From JALZDI01 sp965653225 (GTDB taxonomy: Bacteria > Actinomycetota > Actinomycetes > Propionibacteriales > Nocardioidaceae), in the NCBI GenBank assembly GCA_965653225.1, contig CBFGZI010000020.1, positions 1-42,966 of the forward strand: a DNA stretch of 42,966 nucleotides. Reading direction: 5' to 3'. Each line of letters begins with the position of its first letter. Position 1 is the stretch's first letter. This document shows positions 17,811-25,455 of this stretch, one piece after another. The notes under the pieces were generated by a model. That model was not told where the DNA came from and ran no database searches. It saw only the letters and a program-made list of their open reading frames with translations. A program made the position numbers and the translations under genes.

Positions 17811-18263
17811 GTTTCCGTCCGTGTCGCGCAGGTAAACCGCGCCGGGCCCGCGCGCGGCGACCACGTCGTCGGGGTTCGACAGCGCGCAGCGGCGCAGGGA
17901 CAGGCAGCCGCAGCCTATGCAGCTGGTGAGCTTGGTCTTCAGCGCCTCGAGCTCGCGGATGCGCTCGTCCAGGCGGCTCTCCCAGTTGCGCGACAGCCGT
18001 GCCCAGTCGGCCTTGGTGGGCGTGCGGTTGTCGGGCAGCGTGCTCAGGGCCTCCCGGATCTCGTCGATGCTCAGCCCGACCCGCTGCGCCGCCCGGACGA
18101 ACGCCACCCTGCGCAGCTGGCTGCGGGCGTAGCGCCGCTGGTTGCCCGCGGTGCGCTCGGACCTGATCAGCCCGCGCTGCTCGTAGAACCGCAGAGCCGA
18201 GGTGGCCACACCCGAGCGGGCGGAGAGCTCCCCGATCGTGATGTGGTCTGCCAGCCTCGCCAT
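17808..18263 (-). CDS. soxR: Redox-sensing MerR-family regulator SoxR
   Basis: This 151-residue protein has a MerR-type winged helix (ITIGELSARSGVATSALRFYE, recognition turn RRYARSQLRRVAF) and a dimerising coiled coil (about residues 85-112). The SoxR [2Fe-2S] motif has Cys115, Cys118, Cys120 and Cys126 in SCIGCGCLSLRRC. SoxR proteins sense redox-active compounds and superoxide by cluster oxidation; actinobacterial members respond to endogenous or steroid-like redox chemistry in several species. It starts at ATG 18263 with TACCGT six bases upstream and no Shine-Dalgarno sequence. It diverges from a KstR-site-bearing flavoprotein gene across a 76-base gap with a large inverted repeat. Confidence 0.93.
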   Translation of the reverse strand: MARLADHITIGELSARSGVATSALRFYEQRGLIRSERTAGNQRRYARSQLRRVAFVRAAQRVGLSIDEIREALSTLPDNRTPTKADWARLSRNWESRLDERIRELEALKTKLTSCIGCGCLSLRRCALSNPDDVVAARGPGAVYLRDTDGN

Positions 18264-18269
18264 GGCACA

Positions 18270-18310
18270 ACGGTAGGTCGGCTGGCCAAGACGGCGACGC
18301 CGACCTACGG
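18270..18310. promoter_or_regulatory. Inverted repeat in the soxR divergent promoter with mirrored -10 hexamers
   Basis: CGGTAGGTCGGC at 18271-18282 and GCCGACCTACGG at 18299-18310 are inverted copies (11 of 12 match) separated by 16 bases. The left arm includes the soxR -10 candidate TACCGT (minus strand, 18275-18270), six bases from the soxR ATG. The right arm includes TACGGT (18306-18311), a -10 candidate for the divergent oxidoreductase gene. The KstR operator begins directly at the end of the right arm. SoxR or another dimeric factor could bind here; this is inference. Confidence 0.5.
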
Positions 18311-18324
18311 TAGAACACGTTCTA
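18311..18324 (+). promoter_or_regulatory. KstR operator 1, exact consensus, before the oxidoreductase-ferredoxin pair
   Basis: TAGAACACGTTCTA matches the KstR palindrome TnnAACnnGTTnnA exactly. It lies 15 bases upstream of ATG 18340, just before the GGAGG ribosome binding site. KstR binding here would repress the pair at 18340-19039 in the absence of steroid-CoA ligands, as in mycobacteria. Confidence 0.85.
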
Positions 18325-18339
18325 ACTCTTGGAGGTCGC

Positions 18340-18825
18340 ATGCCCAGCGCCGGTCGGCTGGCGAGCAGGATGGGTGACGACGAGGCCTGGGCGGTGGTGG
18401 CCGAGGAACGCAAGCTGCAGGTGGCCACCATCGGTCCCGACGGTCGGCCTCATCTGGTGACCCTGTTCCACACGGTTCTGGACGGGCGGCTGATGTTCTG
18501 GACCTACGCCAAGTCCCAGAAGATCCTCAACCTCGAGCGTGACCCGCGAGTCACTTGTCTCGTTGAAGCCGGTGAACAGTACGAACAGCTGCGCGGGGTG
18601 CAGATCACCGGGCGAGCGCAGATCGTGCGTGCACGCGAGGACGTGGCCGTCGTCGGCCGGGCCGTCGTGAGCCGCATGCTCGGGCTCGATCCCGGCGATG
18701 ACGTGGACCCCGCGGTCGCCGCAGAGGTGGCCAGACAGGCGCAGAAGCGGGTCGCGGTCGAGGTGGTTCCCGAGAGGGTCGTGAGCTGGGACCACCGCAA
18801 GCTGACCGGGAGGGCGACGCCTTAG
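18340..18825 (+). CDS. Pyridoxamine-phosphate-oxidase-like / F420 or flavin-dependent oxidoreductase
   Basis: This 161-residue split-barrel protein has LQVATIGPDGRPHLVTLFH and VLDGRLMFWTYAKSQKILNL, typical of the PPOX-class flavin/F420-binding family, and a C-terminal VEVVPERVVSWDHRKL. The substrate is unknown. The ATG at 18340 has GGAGG at 18331-18335. It lies directly behind an exact KstR operator and 25 bases before a ferredoxin gene, so it very likely belongs to steroid catabolism. It may reduce a steroid intermediate or a cofactor. Distinguishing F420 from FMN use is not possible from sequence inspection alone. Confidence 0.85.
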   Translation: MPSAGRLASRMGDDEAWAVVAEERKLQVATIGPDGRPHLVTLFHTVLDGRLMFWTYAKSQKILNLERDPRVTCLVEAGEQYEQLRGVQITGRAQIVRAREDVAVVGRAVVSRMLGLDPGDDVDPAVAAEVARQAQKRVAVEVVPERVVSWDHRKLTGRATP

Positions 18826-18850
18826 CCGAGAAGGCCATGGGAGGAGTCCG

Positions 18851-19039
18851 ATGGAAGTACGAGTTGACCGTGACCTGTGCGAGGCCAATGGAGTCTGCAC
18901 GGGCATCGCGCCCGACGTGTTCGACCTCGATGACGAGGACGAGCTGGTGATCCTGCAGCCGGAGCCGCCGGAGGAGATGCGCGAGCGCGTCGAGCAGGCG
19001 GTGGCGTCATGCCCGAAGACCGCCTTGTCCTTCGGCTGA
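18851..19039 (+). CDS. fdxD: [3Fe-4S] ferredoxin, FdxD-like
   Basis: This 62-residue acidic ferredoxin has the C-x5-C spacing (Cys10 and Cys16, CEANGVC) and a distal Cys54-Pro (ASCPKTA), which gives three cluster ligands and is typical of [3Fe-4S] ferredoxins that feed cytochrome P450s. GGGAGGAG lies at good spacing before ATG 18851. In M. tuberculosis fdxD (Rv3503c) also neighbours yrbE4A and hsd4A. A role in electron supply to steroid side-chain hydroxylases such as CYP125 is plausible; no P450 is in this window. Confidence 0.9.
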   Translation: MEVRVDRDLCEANGVCTGIAPDVFDLDDEDELVILQPEPPEEMRERVEQAVASCPKTALSFG

Positions 19040-19077
19040 GCTGCTTCGCCCATGTCGTCGGCCGGGGTCGACGACCC

Positions 19078-19106
19078 TTGCCCGAAATAGAAACACGTTC
19101 TAGTCT
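19078..19106 (+). promoter_or_regulatory. mce4 operon promoter with KstR operator 2
   Basis: TTGCCC (19078-19083), a 17-base spacer and TAGTCT (19101-19106) form a sigma70-like promoter. The KstR-like palindrome TAGAAACACGTTCTA (19088-19102) fills the spacer and overlaps the -10. It carries one extra A in the left half, so the first base of the TnnAACnnGTTnnA pattern is A. The yrbE4A start codon is about 80 bases downstream of the expected transcription start. Confidence 0.75.
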
Positions 19107-19192
19107 CGATCGTCGCTTCGCTGCGGGAACGCGCAGGTTCGGCGCGCACGCAAGTGGGGTAGAAGCAAACCGCTCCAGGGAGGTGGGTTGAG

Positions 19193-19966
19193 ATGGCCAT
19201 GGCGCCGTCCGGCGCGCTTCGCTTCTCGGGCGAGTTCGCGAGCATGGCCGTCGACGTGACCCGCGCGATGGCCAAGCGGCCGTTCCAGACCCGCGAGTTC
19301 ATCGAGCAGGCCTGGTTCATCGCCAGCGTGACGATCCTCCCGACGATCCTGGTGTCGATCCCGTTCGGTGCAGTGATCTCGCTGCAGGTCGGTCAGCTCA
19401 CCGGCCAGCTCGGCGCGCAGTCGTTCGCCGGTGCCTCCGCGGTGCTGGCCGTCGTGCGCGAGGCCGCGCCCATCGCCTCGGCGCTGCTCATCGCCGGCGC
19501 CGCGGGCTCGGCGATCTGCGCTGACCTCGGCTCCCGCACGATCCGCGAGGAGATCGACGCGATGGAGGTGCTCGGCGTCAACCCGATCGCGCGCCTGGTG
19601 GTGCCGCGCGTGTTCGGCGCGATGTTCGTCGCGTTCTGGCTCAACGGCCTGGTGATCGCGGCCGGAATCGGCGGCGGCTACTTCTTCCACGTCGTCATCC
19701 AGCACGGCTCCGCCGGCGCCTACCTGTCGTCGTTCACCGCGCTGGCCACCATGCCCGACCTGTACGTCAGCCTGATCAAGTCGGTGGTCTTCGCCTGGCT
19801 GGCGGCAATCATGGGTTCCTACAAGGGGCTCACCGCCGGCGGCGGACCCAAGGGCGTCGGGCAGGCCGTCAACGAGTCGGTGATCGCGGCGTTCATGGTG
19901 CTGTTCATGATCAACGCGATCGCCAGCGCCATCTACTTCCAGGTCATCCCGCCGAGGGGGCTGTGA
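19193..19966 (+). CDS. yrbE4A: Mce4 permease subunit YrbE4A (SupA)
   Basis: This 257-residue MlaE-family integral membrane protein has about five or six membrane segments and the conserved cytoplasmic loop EEIDAMEVLGVNPIARLVVPR, where the ATPase docks. With YrbE4B it forms the transmembrane channel of the Mce4 steroid importer; the ATPase (MceG/Mkl) is usually encoded elsewhere and is not in this window. GGGAGG precedes ATG 19193. It heads an operon of at least ten overlapping genes and is preceded by a KstR operator. Assignment to Mce4 rather than Mce1-3 rests on the ferredoxin, hsd4A and KstR context. Confidence 0.92.
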   Translation: MAMAPSGALRFSGEFASMAVDVTRAMAKRPFQTREFIEQAWFIASVTILPTILVSIPFGAVISLQVGQLTGQLGAQSFAGASAVLAVVREAAPIASALLIAGAAGSAICADLGSRTIREEIDAMEVLGVNPIARLVVPRVFGAMFVAFWLNGLVIAAGIGGGYFFHVVIQHGSAGAYLSSFTALATMPDLYVSLIKSVVFAWLAAIMGSYKGLTAGGGPKGVGQAVNESVIAAFMVLFMINAIASAIYFQVIPPRGL

Positions 19967-20835
19967 TGGCGACGACGCACAGCGCGCGACACATCGCCCG
20001 GGAGCCACTGGTCCCGGTGATCCGGCTGTTGCGCGCACCGCGGGAGAAGCTGGAGGAGCTCGGCGACCAGCTCTACTTCTACGTCAAGGCGCTCGCATGG
20101 TCGCCCTACGCGCTCAAGCAGCACCGGCAGGAGATCCTGCGGCTGGTCGCGGACATCTCCTTCGGCACCGGCGGCCTGGCCATGATCGCCGGCAGCGTCG
20201 GCGTCATCGGGTTCCTGGCGTTCTTCGCCGGCACCGAGGTGGGCATCCAGGGCTACGCGTCGCTCTCGCAGATCGGCGTCTCCAAGTTCACCGCGTTCAT
20301 CTCCGCCTACTTCAACACCCGCGAGGTCGCGCCCCTGGTGTCCGCGATCGCGCTCGCGGCCACGGTCGGAGCCGGGTTCACCACCCAGCTCGGCGCGATG
20401 CGGATCAGCGAGGAGGTCGACGCCCTCGAGGTGATGGCGGTCCCGACGCTGCCCTACCTCGTCACGACCCGGATGATCGCCGGGTTCATCGCGGTCATCC
20501 CGCTCTACGTCGTCGCGCTGTTCGCGTCCTACCTCGCGCCACGGCTGATCACCACGCAGATCTACGGCCAGTCGGCCGGGACCTACGACCACTACTTCAT
20601 CGAGTTCCTGCCGCCGATCGACGTGCTGTGGTCCTTCGGCAAGCTGTTCGTGCTCGCGGTCGCGATCATCCTGATCCACTGTTACTACGGCTTCACCGCC
20701 TCCGGCGGTCCGGCGGGCGTCGGTATGGCGGTGGGCCGCGCGATCCGCACGTCGATCGTCACCGTCATCGTGGCCGACTTCTTCCTCAGCTTCGCGATCT
20801 GGGGCTCCACCGTCACCGTCCGGATCACCGGTTAG
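19966..20835 (+). CDS. yrbE4B: Mce4 permease subunit YrbE4B (SupB)
   Basis: This 289-residue MlaE-family permease is the partner of YrbE4A. The conserved loop is EEVDALEVMAVPTLPYLVTTR, and several hydrophobic segments follow an N-terminal amphipathic region. I chose ATG 19966, which shares TGATG with the yrbE4A stop and has GAGGGGG at good spacing, over GTG 19963. It ends 15 bases before mce4A. Confidence 0.92.
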   Translation: MATTHSARHIAREPLVPVIRLLRAPREKLEELGDQLYFYVKALAWSPYALKQHRQEILRLVADISFGTGGLAMIAGSVGVIGFLAFFAGTEVGIQGYASLSQIGVSKFTAFISAYFNTREVAPLVSAIALAATVGAGFTTQLGAMRISEEVDALEVMAVPTLPYLVTTRMIAGFIAVIPLYVVALFASYLAPRLITTQIYGQSAGTYDHYFIEFLPPIDVLWSFGKLFVLAVAIILIHCYYGFTASGGPAGVGMAVGRAIRTSIVTVIVADFFLSFAIWGSTVTVRITG

Positions 20836-20850
20836 GCGGGTGCTGGTCGG

Positions 20851-22182
20851 ATGCTGATGTCAGTGCGCCACGGCACGGTCGGGGAGCACCTCCGCCTGCA
20901 GGTGCTGGGGGTCGTGCTCATCGCACTGGTGACCGGTCTGATCGGGCTGTCCATCGCCCGCTACCTCAAGGTGTTCGAGCCCGCGGTGAACATCACCCTG
21001 CGGGCGAACCAGGCCGGGCTGATGCTGCCCAAGTACGGCGACGTCCGCCTGCACGGCGTGCTCGTCGGGCAGATCCGCGACATCGCCCACGAGGGCCGCA
21101 AGGCCGTGATCGACGTCGCCATCGAGCCCAGCCAGGCCGAGCAGATCCCGGCCAACGTCGACGTGAAGATCCTGCCGACGACGCTGTTCGGCCAGAAGTA
21201 CGTCTCCTTCGAGGACCCGAAGTACCCCTCCGACGACCCGATCGCCGATGGTGACGTGATCCCGTCGACGCGCATCTCCACCTCGACCGAGCTCAACAAG
21301 GTGCTCGACAACCTGTTCGTGTTGCTGCGCGCGGTCAAGCCGGCTGACCTCTCCTACACCCTCAACGCGCTCGCGACCGCGCTGGAGGGCAGGGGCGCGC
21401 AGATCGGGCGGTCGATGGACCAGCTCGGCAGCTACGTGTCGGTGGTCAACCAGCACATGCCCGCCATCCGTCGCGACATCGCGCTGTTCGCCAAGGTGGC
21501 CGACAACTACGCAGGGGCGATGCCCGACTTCATGCGGCTGCTGCGCAACGCGACCGTGACCGGCAACACGGTGCTCGACCAGCGGACACAGCTCGATGCG
21601 TTCTTCCGCAACATGACGAGCATGAGCGCCACGACCTCCGACTTCCTGCACAACAACGAGAGTCGCCTGATCAGGATCGGCCAGGTCTCACGTCCGACAC
21701 TGGCGCTGCTCGACACCTACTCGCCCGAGTACCCCTGCCTCATCGAGGGCATCGCCAAGTACAGCAAGCTGCTGTCGGCGACGTTCAGAAACGCCCGCAT
21801 CCACCAGTTCATCGAGTTCGGCGCCGACCAGGACCGCGGCTACACCCCGGCTGACCGGCCGATCAACGGGGAGGTCGGGCACGGTCCGTGGTGCTCGGGC
21901 CTGCCGAACCCGGTGATCCCGGCCCCGCCGATCACGTTCAACGAGGGCACCAACATCGACGAGCAGGACGCCCGTGGCGCGAACCCGCTGCCCTCTCAGA
22001 TGCAGAAGTACTTCAGCCCGTCCTCCTTCGACCCCACCAGCGGCTACGCCGGCACCGAGGCTGAGCAGACGGTGGTCAACGCCCTGCTGACCACGCGCAC
22101 CGGACGGCCCGCCGACCAGATCGGCGACGTCTCGACCCTGCTGTACGGGCCGCTGGTCCGCGGGACGGTGGTCGGCGGATGA
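20851..22182 (+). CDS. mce4A: Mce4A steroid-binding import protein
   Basis: This 443-residue Mce protein has an N-terminal membrane anchor (about residues 15-35), an MCE/MlaD beta-barrel domain (about 38-115, KYGDVRLHGVLVGQI and the KILPTTLFGQKYV strand), then a long helical region that forms the periplasmic needle with Mce4B-F. A central acidic and proline-rich tail follows. Family members bind and ferry cholesterol or similar lipids across the cell wall. The ATG at 20851 has only a weak ribosome site. The gene overlaps mce4B by ATGA. Confidence 0.9.
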   Translation: MLMSVRHGTVGEHLRLQVLGVVLIALVTGLIGLSIARYLKVFEPAVNITLRANQAGLMLPKYGDVRLHGVLVGQIRDIAHEGRKAVIDVAIEPSQAEQIPANVDVKILPTTLFGQKYVSFEDPKYPSDDPIADGDVIPSTRISTSTELNKVLDNLFVLLRAVKPADLSYTLNALATALEGRGAQIGRSMDQLGSYVSVVNQHMPAIRRDIALFAKVADNYAGAMPDFMRLLRNATVTGNTVLDQRTQLDAFFRNMTSMSATTSDFLHNNESRLIRIGQVSRPTLALLDTYSPEYPCLIEGIAKYSKLLSATFRNARIHQFIEFGADQDRGYTPADRPINGEVGHGPWCSGLPNPVIPAPPITFNEGTNIDEQDARGANPLPSQMQKYFSPSSFDPTSGYAGTEAEQTVVNALLTTRTGRPADQIGDVSTLLYGPLVRGTVVGG

Positions 22183-23249
22183 GCAGGAACAGCGTCACGA
22201 TCAACGCCCTGGTCAAGCTGACCGCGTTCACCCTCACCTCGGCCGTGGTCACCACCGTGCTCGTACTGATCATGGGCAACGTCGCGCTCGGCGACACCAC
22301 GACGTACCACGCGGTCTTCTCCAACGCCAGCCAGCTGCAGCCCGGCGACGACGTACGCGTCGCGGGCGTCTCGGTCGGACAGGTCGACGACGTCCAGATC
22401 TCCGACCGCACCCAGGCCGAGGTGACCTTCTCGGTCACCAACGACCTGCCGCTGACCACGACCAGCGGTGCGGAGATCCGCTACCTCGACCTCGTCGGCA
22501 ACCGCTACCTGGCGCTCACCCGCGGCAGCGGCGATGGCCCGGTGCTGCAGGGGGACGCGACGATCCCGCTGTCGCGCACCAAGCCGGCGCTCGACCTCAC
22601 CGTGCTGTTCGACGGCTTCAAGCCGCTGTTCGCGGCACTGTCACCCGACGAGGTCAACCAGCTCTCGCTGAACATCGTGCGCACGCTGCAGGGGGAGAGC
22701 GGCACGGTGCAGAGCCTGCTGGCGAACACGGCCTCGCTCACCAACCACATCGCCGACCGCGACCAGCTGGTCGGCGAGGTCATCACCAACCTCAACAAGA
22801 CCCTCGGCACGGTCACCGACCGGCGCCGGCAGCTCGTCGAGCTCATCGACCAGATGCAGCGCTGGGTCAGCGGTCTGTCGGACGATCGCAAGACCATCGG
22901 TGCCTCGCTGGCCAACATCCAGTCGCTGACCACGGCCACCGCCGACCTGCTCCGGCAGGGACGCCCCTACATCAAGTCCGACGTGCACGAGCTGCGCATC
23001 CTGCTCGACCGCCTCGCCCGCCCCGAGAACCAGCGGCTCATCACCAACCTGCTGAAGCGGCTTCCGGAGAAGCTGACCGACCAGGCGCGCACCGGCACCT
23101 ACGGCTCCTGGTACCAGTACTACCTCTGCGACTTCAACGGCTCGATCATCCTGCCCAACCTTCCCGGCCATCTCGACGAGCGCCTGCAGCCCGAGCTGAT
23201 GGACATCAGCTTCTACAGCAAAGAGGCGAGGTGCGACTCGGTCAGATGA
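22179..23249 (+). CDS. mce4B: Mce4B import protein
   Basis: This 356-residue protein has a membrane anchor (about residues 11-30) and an MCE domain (SQLQPGDDVRVAGVSVGQVDDV, then LVGNRYLALTRG). A helical needle region with DRDQLVGEVITNLNKTLGTV follows, and the C-terminus contains WYQYYLCDF. Unlike the other subunits it lacks a long proline-rich tail. It overlaps mce4A and mce4C by four bases each. Confidence 0.9.
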   Translation: MSRNSVTINALVKLTAFTLTSAVVTTVLVLIMGNVALGDTTTYHAVFSNASQLQPGDDVRVAGVSVGQVDDVQISDRTQAEVTFSVTNDLPLTTTSGAEIRYLDLVGNRYLALTRGSGDGPVLQGDATIPLSRTKPALDLTVLFDGFKPLFAALSPDEVNQLSLNIVRTLQGESGTVQSLLANTASLTNHIADRDQLVGEVITNLNKTLGTVTDRRRQLVELIDQMQRWVSGLSDDRKTIGASLANIQSLTTATADLLRQGRPYIKSDVHELRILLDRLARPENQRLITNLLKRLPEKLTDQARTGTYGSWYQYYLCDFNGSIILPNLPGHLDERLQPELMDISFYSKEARCDSVR

Positions 23250-24229
23250 GGAGCCTCACCGAACGAAACGTCATCCCCTACGGCGCCGCCGCGCTCGCGG
23301 TGCTGGTGGCGCTGATGCTCGCGTCGTTCAACCTCAGCAAGCTGCCCGGGTTCGCCGGCGACACCTACAAGGCGTCGTTCACCGACGCGAGCGGCCTCAA
23401 ACCCGGCGACGGCGTCCAGGTGGCCGGTGTCGACGTCGGCCGGGTCGACGACATCGAGATCGACACGGACCACGTCGTCGTCACGTTCGAGATCACCAAG
23501 CCCGCCGACTTCGGCCCGCGCAGCGGTGCCTCCATCGAGGTGCTCAACCTGCTCGGCGAGAAGTTCCTGGAGCTGCATCCCGCCGGCAACGGGCAGATGG
23601 AGGAGGACGCGACGATCCCGCTCGCGCGCACCCACCCCGCCTACGACATCGTGAGCGCGCTCAGCGACCTGGGCACGACCACGCAGCAGATCGACACCGG
23701 ACAGCTGACGCAGGCGCTCGACACGCTCAGCGACACGTTCCGCGGGTCCTCGGACGAGGTCAAGGGCAGCCTGCGCGGGCTGTCCCGGCTCTCGCAGACC
23801 ATCGCCGGACGCGACGCGCAGCTGCAGACGCTGCTGGACCGGGCGCACGAGACCGCGCAGATACTCGACTCCCGCAAGACCCAGCTGACCACGATCATGC
23901 ACGACGGCAAGCTGCTGCTCGCCGAGCTCGAGCGGCGCCGCGAGGTCATCCACCAGCTGCTGGTCGGGGCGACCGACCTCGCCCACCAGCTCACCGGGCT
24001 CGTGCACGACAACCAGAAGGACCTCGCTCCGGCGCTGCACCAGCTGCGGGTCGTGCTCGGCGTCCTGCAGGACAACCGTCAACGCATCGACGCGAGCATC
24101 AAGGCGCTCAAGCCGTACGCGCTGATCCTCGAGAACATCGTCGGCAGCGGGCCGTGGTTCGACGCGTGGCTGTACAACGCCGCCTCGCCCGACATGGTCC
24201 CGGGCACCCCGCCGGGGGGTCCTCGGTGA
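23246..24229 (+). CDS. mce4C: Mce4C import protein
   Basis: This 327-residue protein has a short N-terminal membrane anchor (about residues 10-30), an MCE domain (SGLKPGDGVQVAGVDVGRVDD, LLGEKFLELHPAG) and a helical region. It starts at ATG 23246, giving the ATGA overlap seen across the operon; GTG 23231 is a weaker alternative. The C-terminus ends TPPGGPR with no Cys. Confidence 0.88.
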   Translation: MRSLTERNVIPYGAAALAVLVALMLASFNLSKLPGFAGDTYKASFTDASGLKPGDGVQVAGVDVGRVDDIEIDTDHVVVTFEITKPADFGPRSGASIEVLNLLGEKFLELHPAGNGQMEEDATIPLARTHPAYDIVSALSDLGTTTQQIDTGQLTQALDTLSDTFRGSSDEVKGSLRGLSRLSQTIAGRDAQLQTLLDRAHETAQILDSRKTQLTTIMHDGKLLLAELERRREVIHQLLVGATDLAHQLTGLVHDNQKDLAPALHQLRVVLGVLQDNRQRIDASIKALKPYALILENIVGSGPWFDAWLYNAASPDMVPGTPPGGPR

Positions 24230-25455
24230 GCAGCCCGATGAACGCGACCCTGCACAGCTGGACGAGGATGGCCAGCATCCTCGCCGTGCTGGCGCTGCTG
24301 GCCACGGCCGTCGTGGTGCTGCGCCCCGACTCCGACACCAAGACGCTCACCGCCCACTTCCCGCGCACCATCAGCCTGTTCGAAGGCAACGAGGTGCGCA
24401 TCATGGGCGTGCCGGTCGGCCAGATCACCGCGATCGTGCCCGAGGGCAACTCCGTGCGCGTGGACATGGAGTACGACGCGCAGTACGACGTGCCCGCCGG
24501 CGCCAAGGCCGTCATCGTGACCCCCACGCTGGTCGCCGACCGCTTCGTCCAGCTGACGCCGGCATACTCCGGCCACGGCCCGGTCATGGCCGACGGCGCG
24601 GACATCCCAATGCACGACACCGCCGTGCCGGTGGAGCTCGACCAGGTGTACTCCGGACTCGACTCGCTGTCGGTCGCGCTTGGACCCAACGGGGTCAACG
24701 CCAACGGGTCGCTGTCGGAGCTGCTGTCGGTCAGCGCCCACACCCTCGACGGACAGGGCACGCGCGTCAACAAGATGATCGGTGACCTCGCCCGCACCGT
24801 CGACACCTTCAACCGCGGCCGGGGAGACCTGTTCGGCACGGTGCGCGGCCTTCAGCACTTCACCACACACCTCGCGGACAGCGACCGGCAGGTGCGTGAC
24901 TTCATCACGCTGCTCGCCGACGTGTCCACGCAGCTCTCCGGGGAGCGCCAGGAGATCCGCAGGGCGCTGGCGAGCCTGGCCGTGGCGCTGGGCACGGTGC
25001 AGCGGTTCGTCCGCCACAACAAGGGCGTCGTCGAGAGCGACGTGTCAGCCCTGGCCGACGTCAGCGGCATCCTGGCCAAGCACAACGACATCCTGGCCGA
25101 CCTGCTCGAGAAGGGCCCGGTGGGCCTGCACAACCTGATCCTCGCCTTCGACACGGGCTCGGGCTCCATCGGCTCCCGCATCCACTTCTCGCCGAGCGTG
25201 CGCAGCATGAGCGACCTCGCCTGCATGTGGGTCCGCGAGGGCGGTGTGCCCGACCAGACGAAGGCGTGCGCGCTGCTGACCCGGCTGCTGAAGCCGCTGC
25301 AGCCGGTGTTCAACGGCACCGCCGACGCCATCGACGGCCGCGGTTCGCTGCCGGTGCCCCAGGGCAAGCCGCGCGGCGCCAGGTCTCTTCCGGTGCCCCA
25401 GGGCAAGCCGCACGGCGCGAGGTCCCTCTCCGGGCTGCTGGGGGGCCGCGGATGA
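24226..25455 (+). CDS. mce4D: Mce4D import protein with a repeated C-terminal tail
   Basis: This 409-residue protein has a membrane anchor (about residues 15-33), an MCE domain (LFEGNEVRIMGVPVGQITAI, TPTLVADRFVQLTP) and a helical region with HLADSDRQVRDFITLLADV. The tail carries a direct repeat of SLPVPQGKPxGAR. It begins at GTG 24226, overlapping the mce4C stop as GTGA, which I prefer to the longer frame. Overlap with mce4E is ATGA. Confidence 0.88.
   Translation: MSSPMNATLHSWTRMASILAVLALLATAVVVLRPDSDTKTLTAHFPRTISLFEGNEVRIMGVPVGQITAIVPEGNSVRVDMEYDAQYDVPAGAKAVIVTPTLVADRFVQLTPAYSGHGPVMADGADIPMHDTAVPVELDQVYSGLDSLSVALGPNGVNANGSLSELLSVSAHTLDGQGTRVNKMIGDLARTVDTFNRGRGDLFGTVRGLQHFTTHLADSDRQVRDFITLLADVSTQLSGERQEIRRALASLAVALGTVQRFVRHNKGVVESDVSALADVSGILAKHNDILADLLEKGPVGLHNLILAFDTGSGSIGSRIHFSPSVRSMSDLACMWVREGGVPDQTKACALLTRLLKPLQPVFNGTADAIDGRGSLPVPQGKPRGARSLPVPQGKPHGARSLSGLLGGRG
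25345..25422 (+). repeat. Tandem 39-base repeat in the mce4D tail
   Basis: Units 25345-25383 and 25384-25422 encode SLPVPQGKPRGAR and SLPVPQGKPHGAR. The central 22 bases are identical; differences are at the unit ends. This is an in-frame duplication lengthening the disordered tail. Confidence 0.9.
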
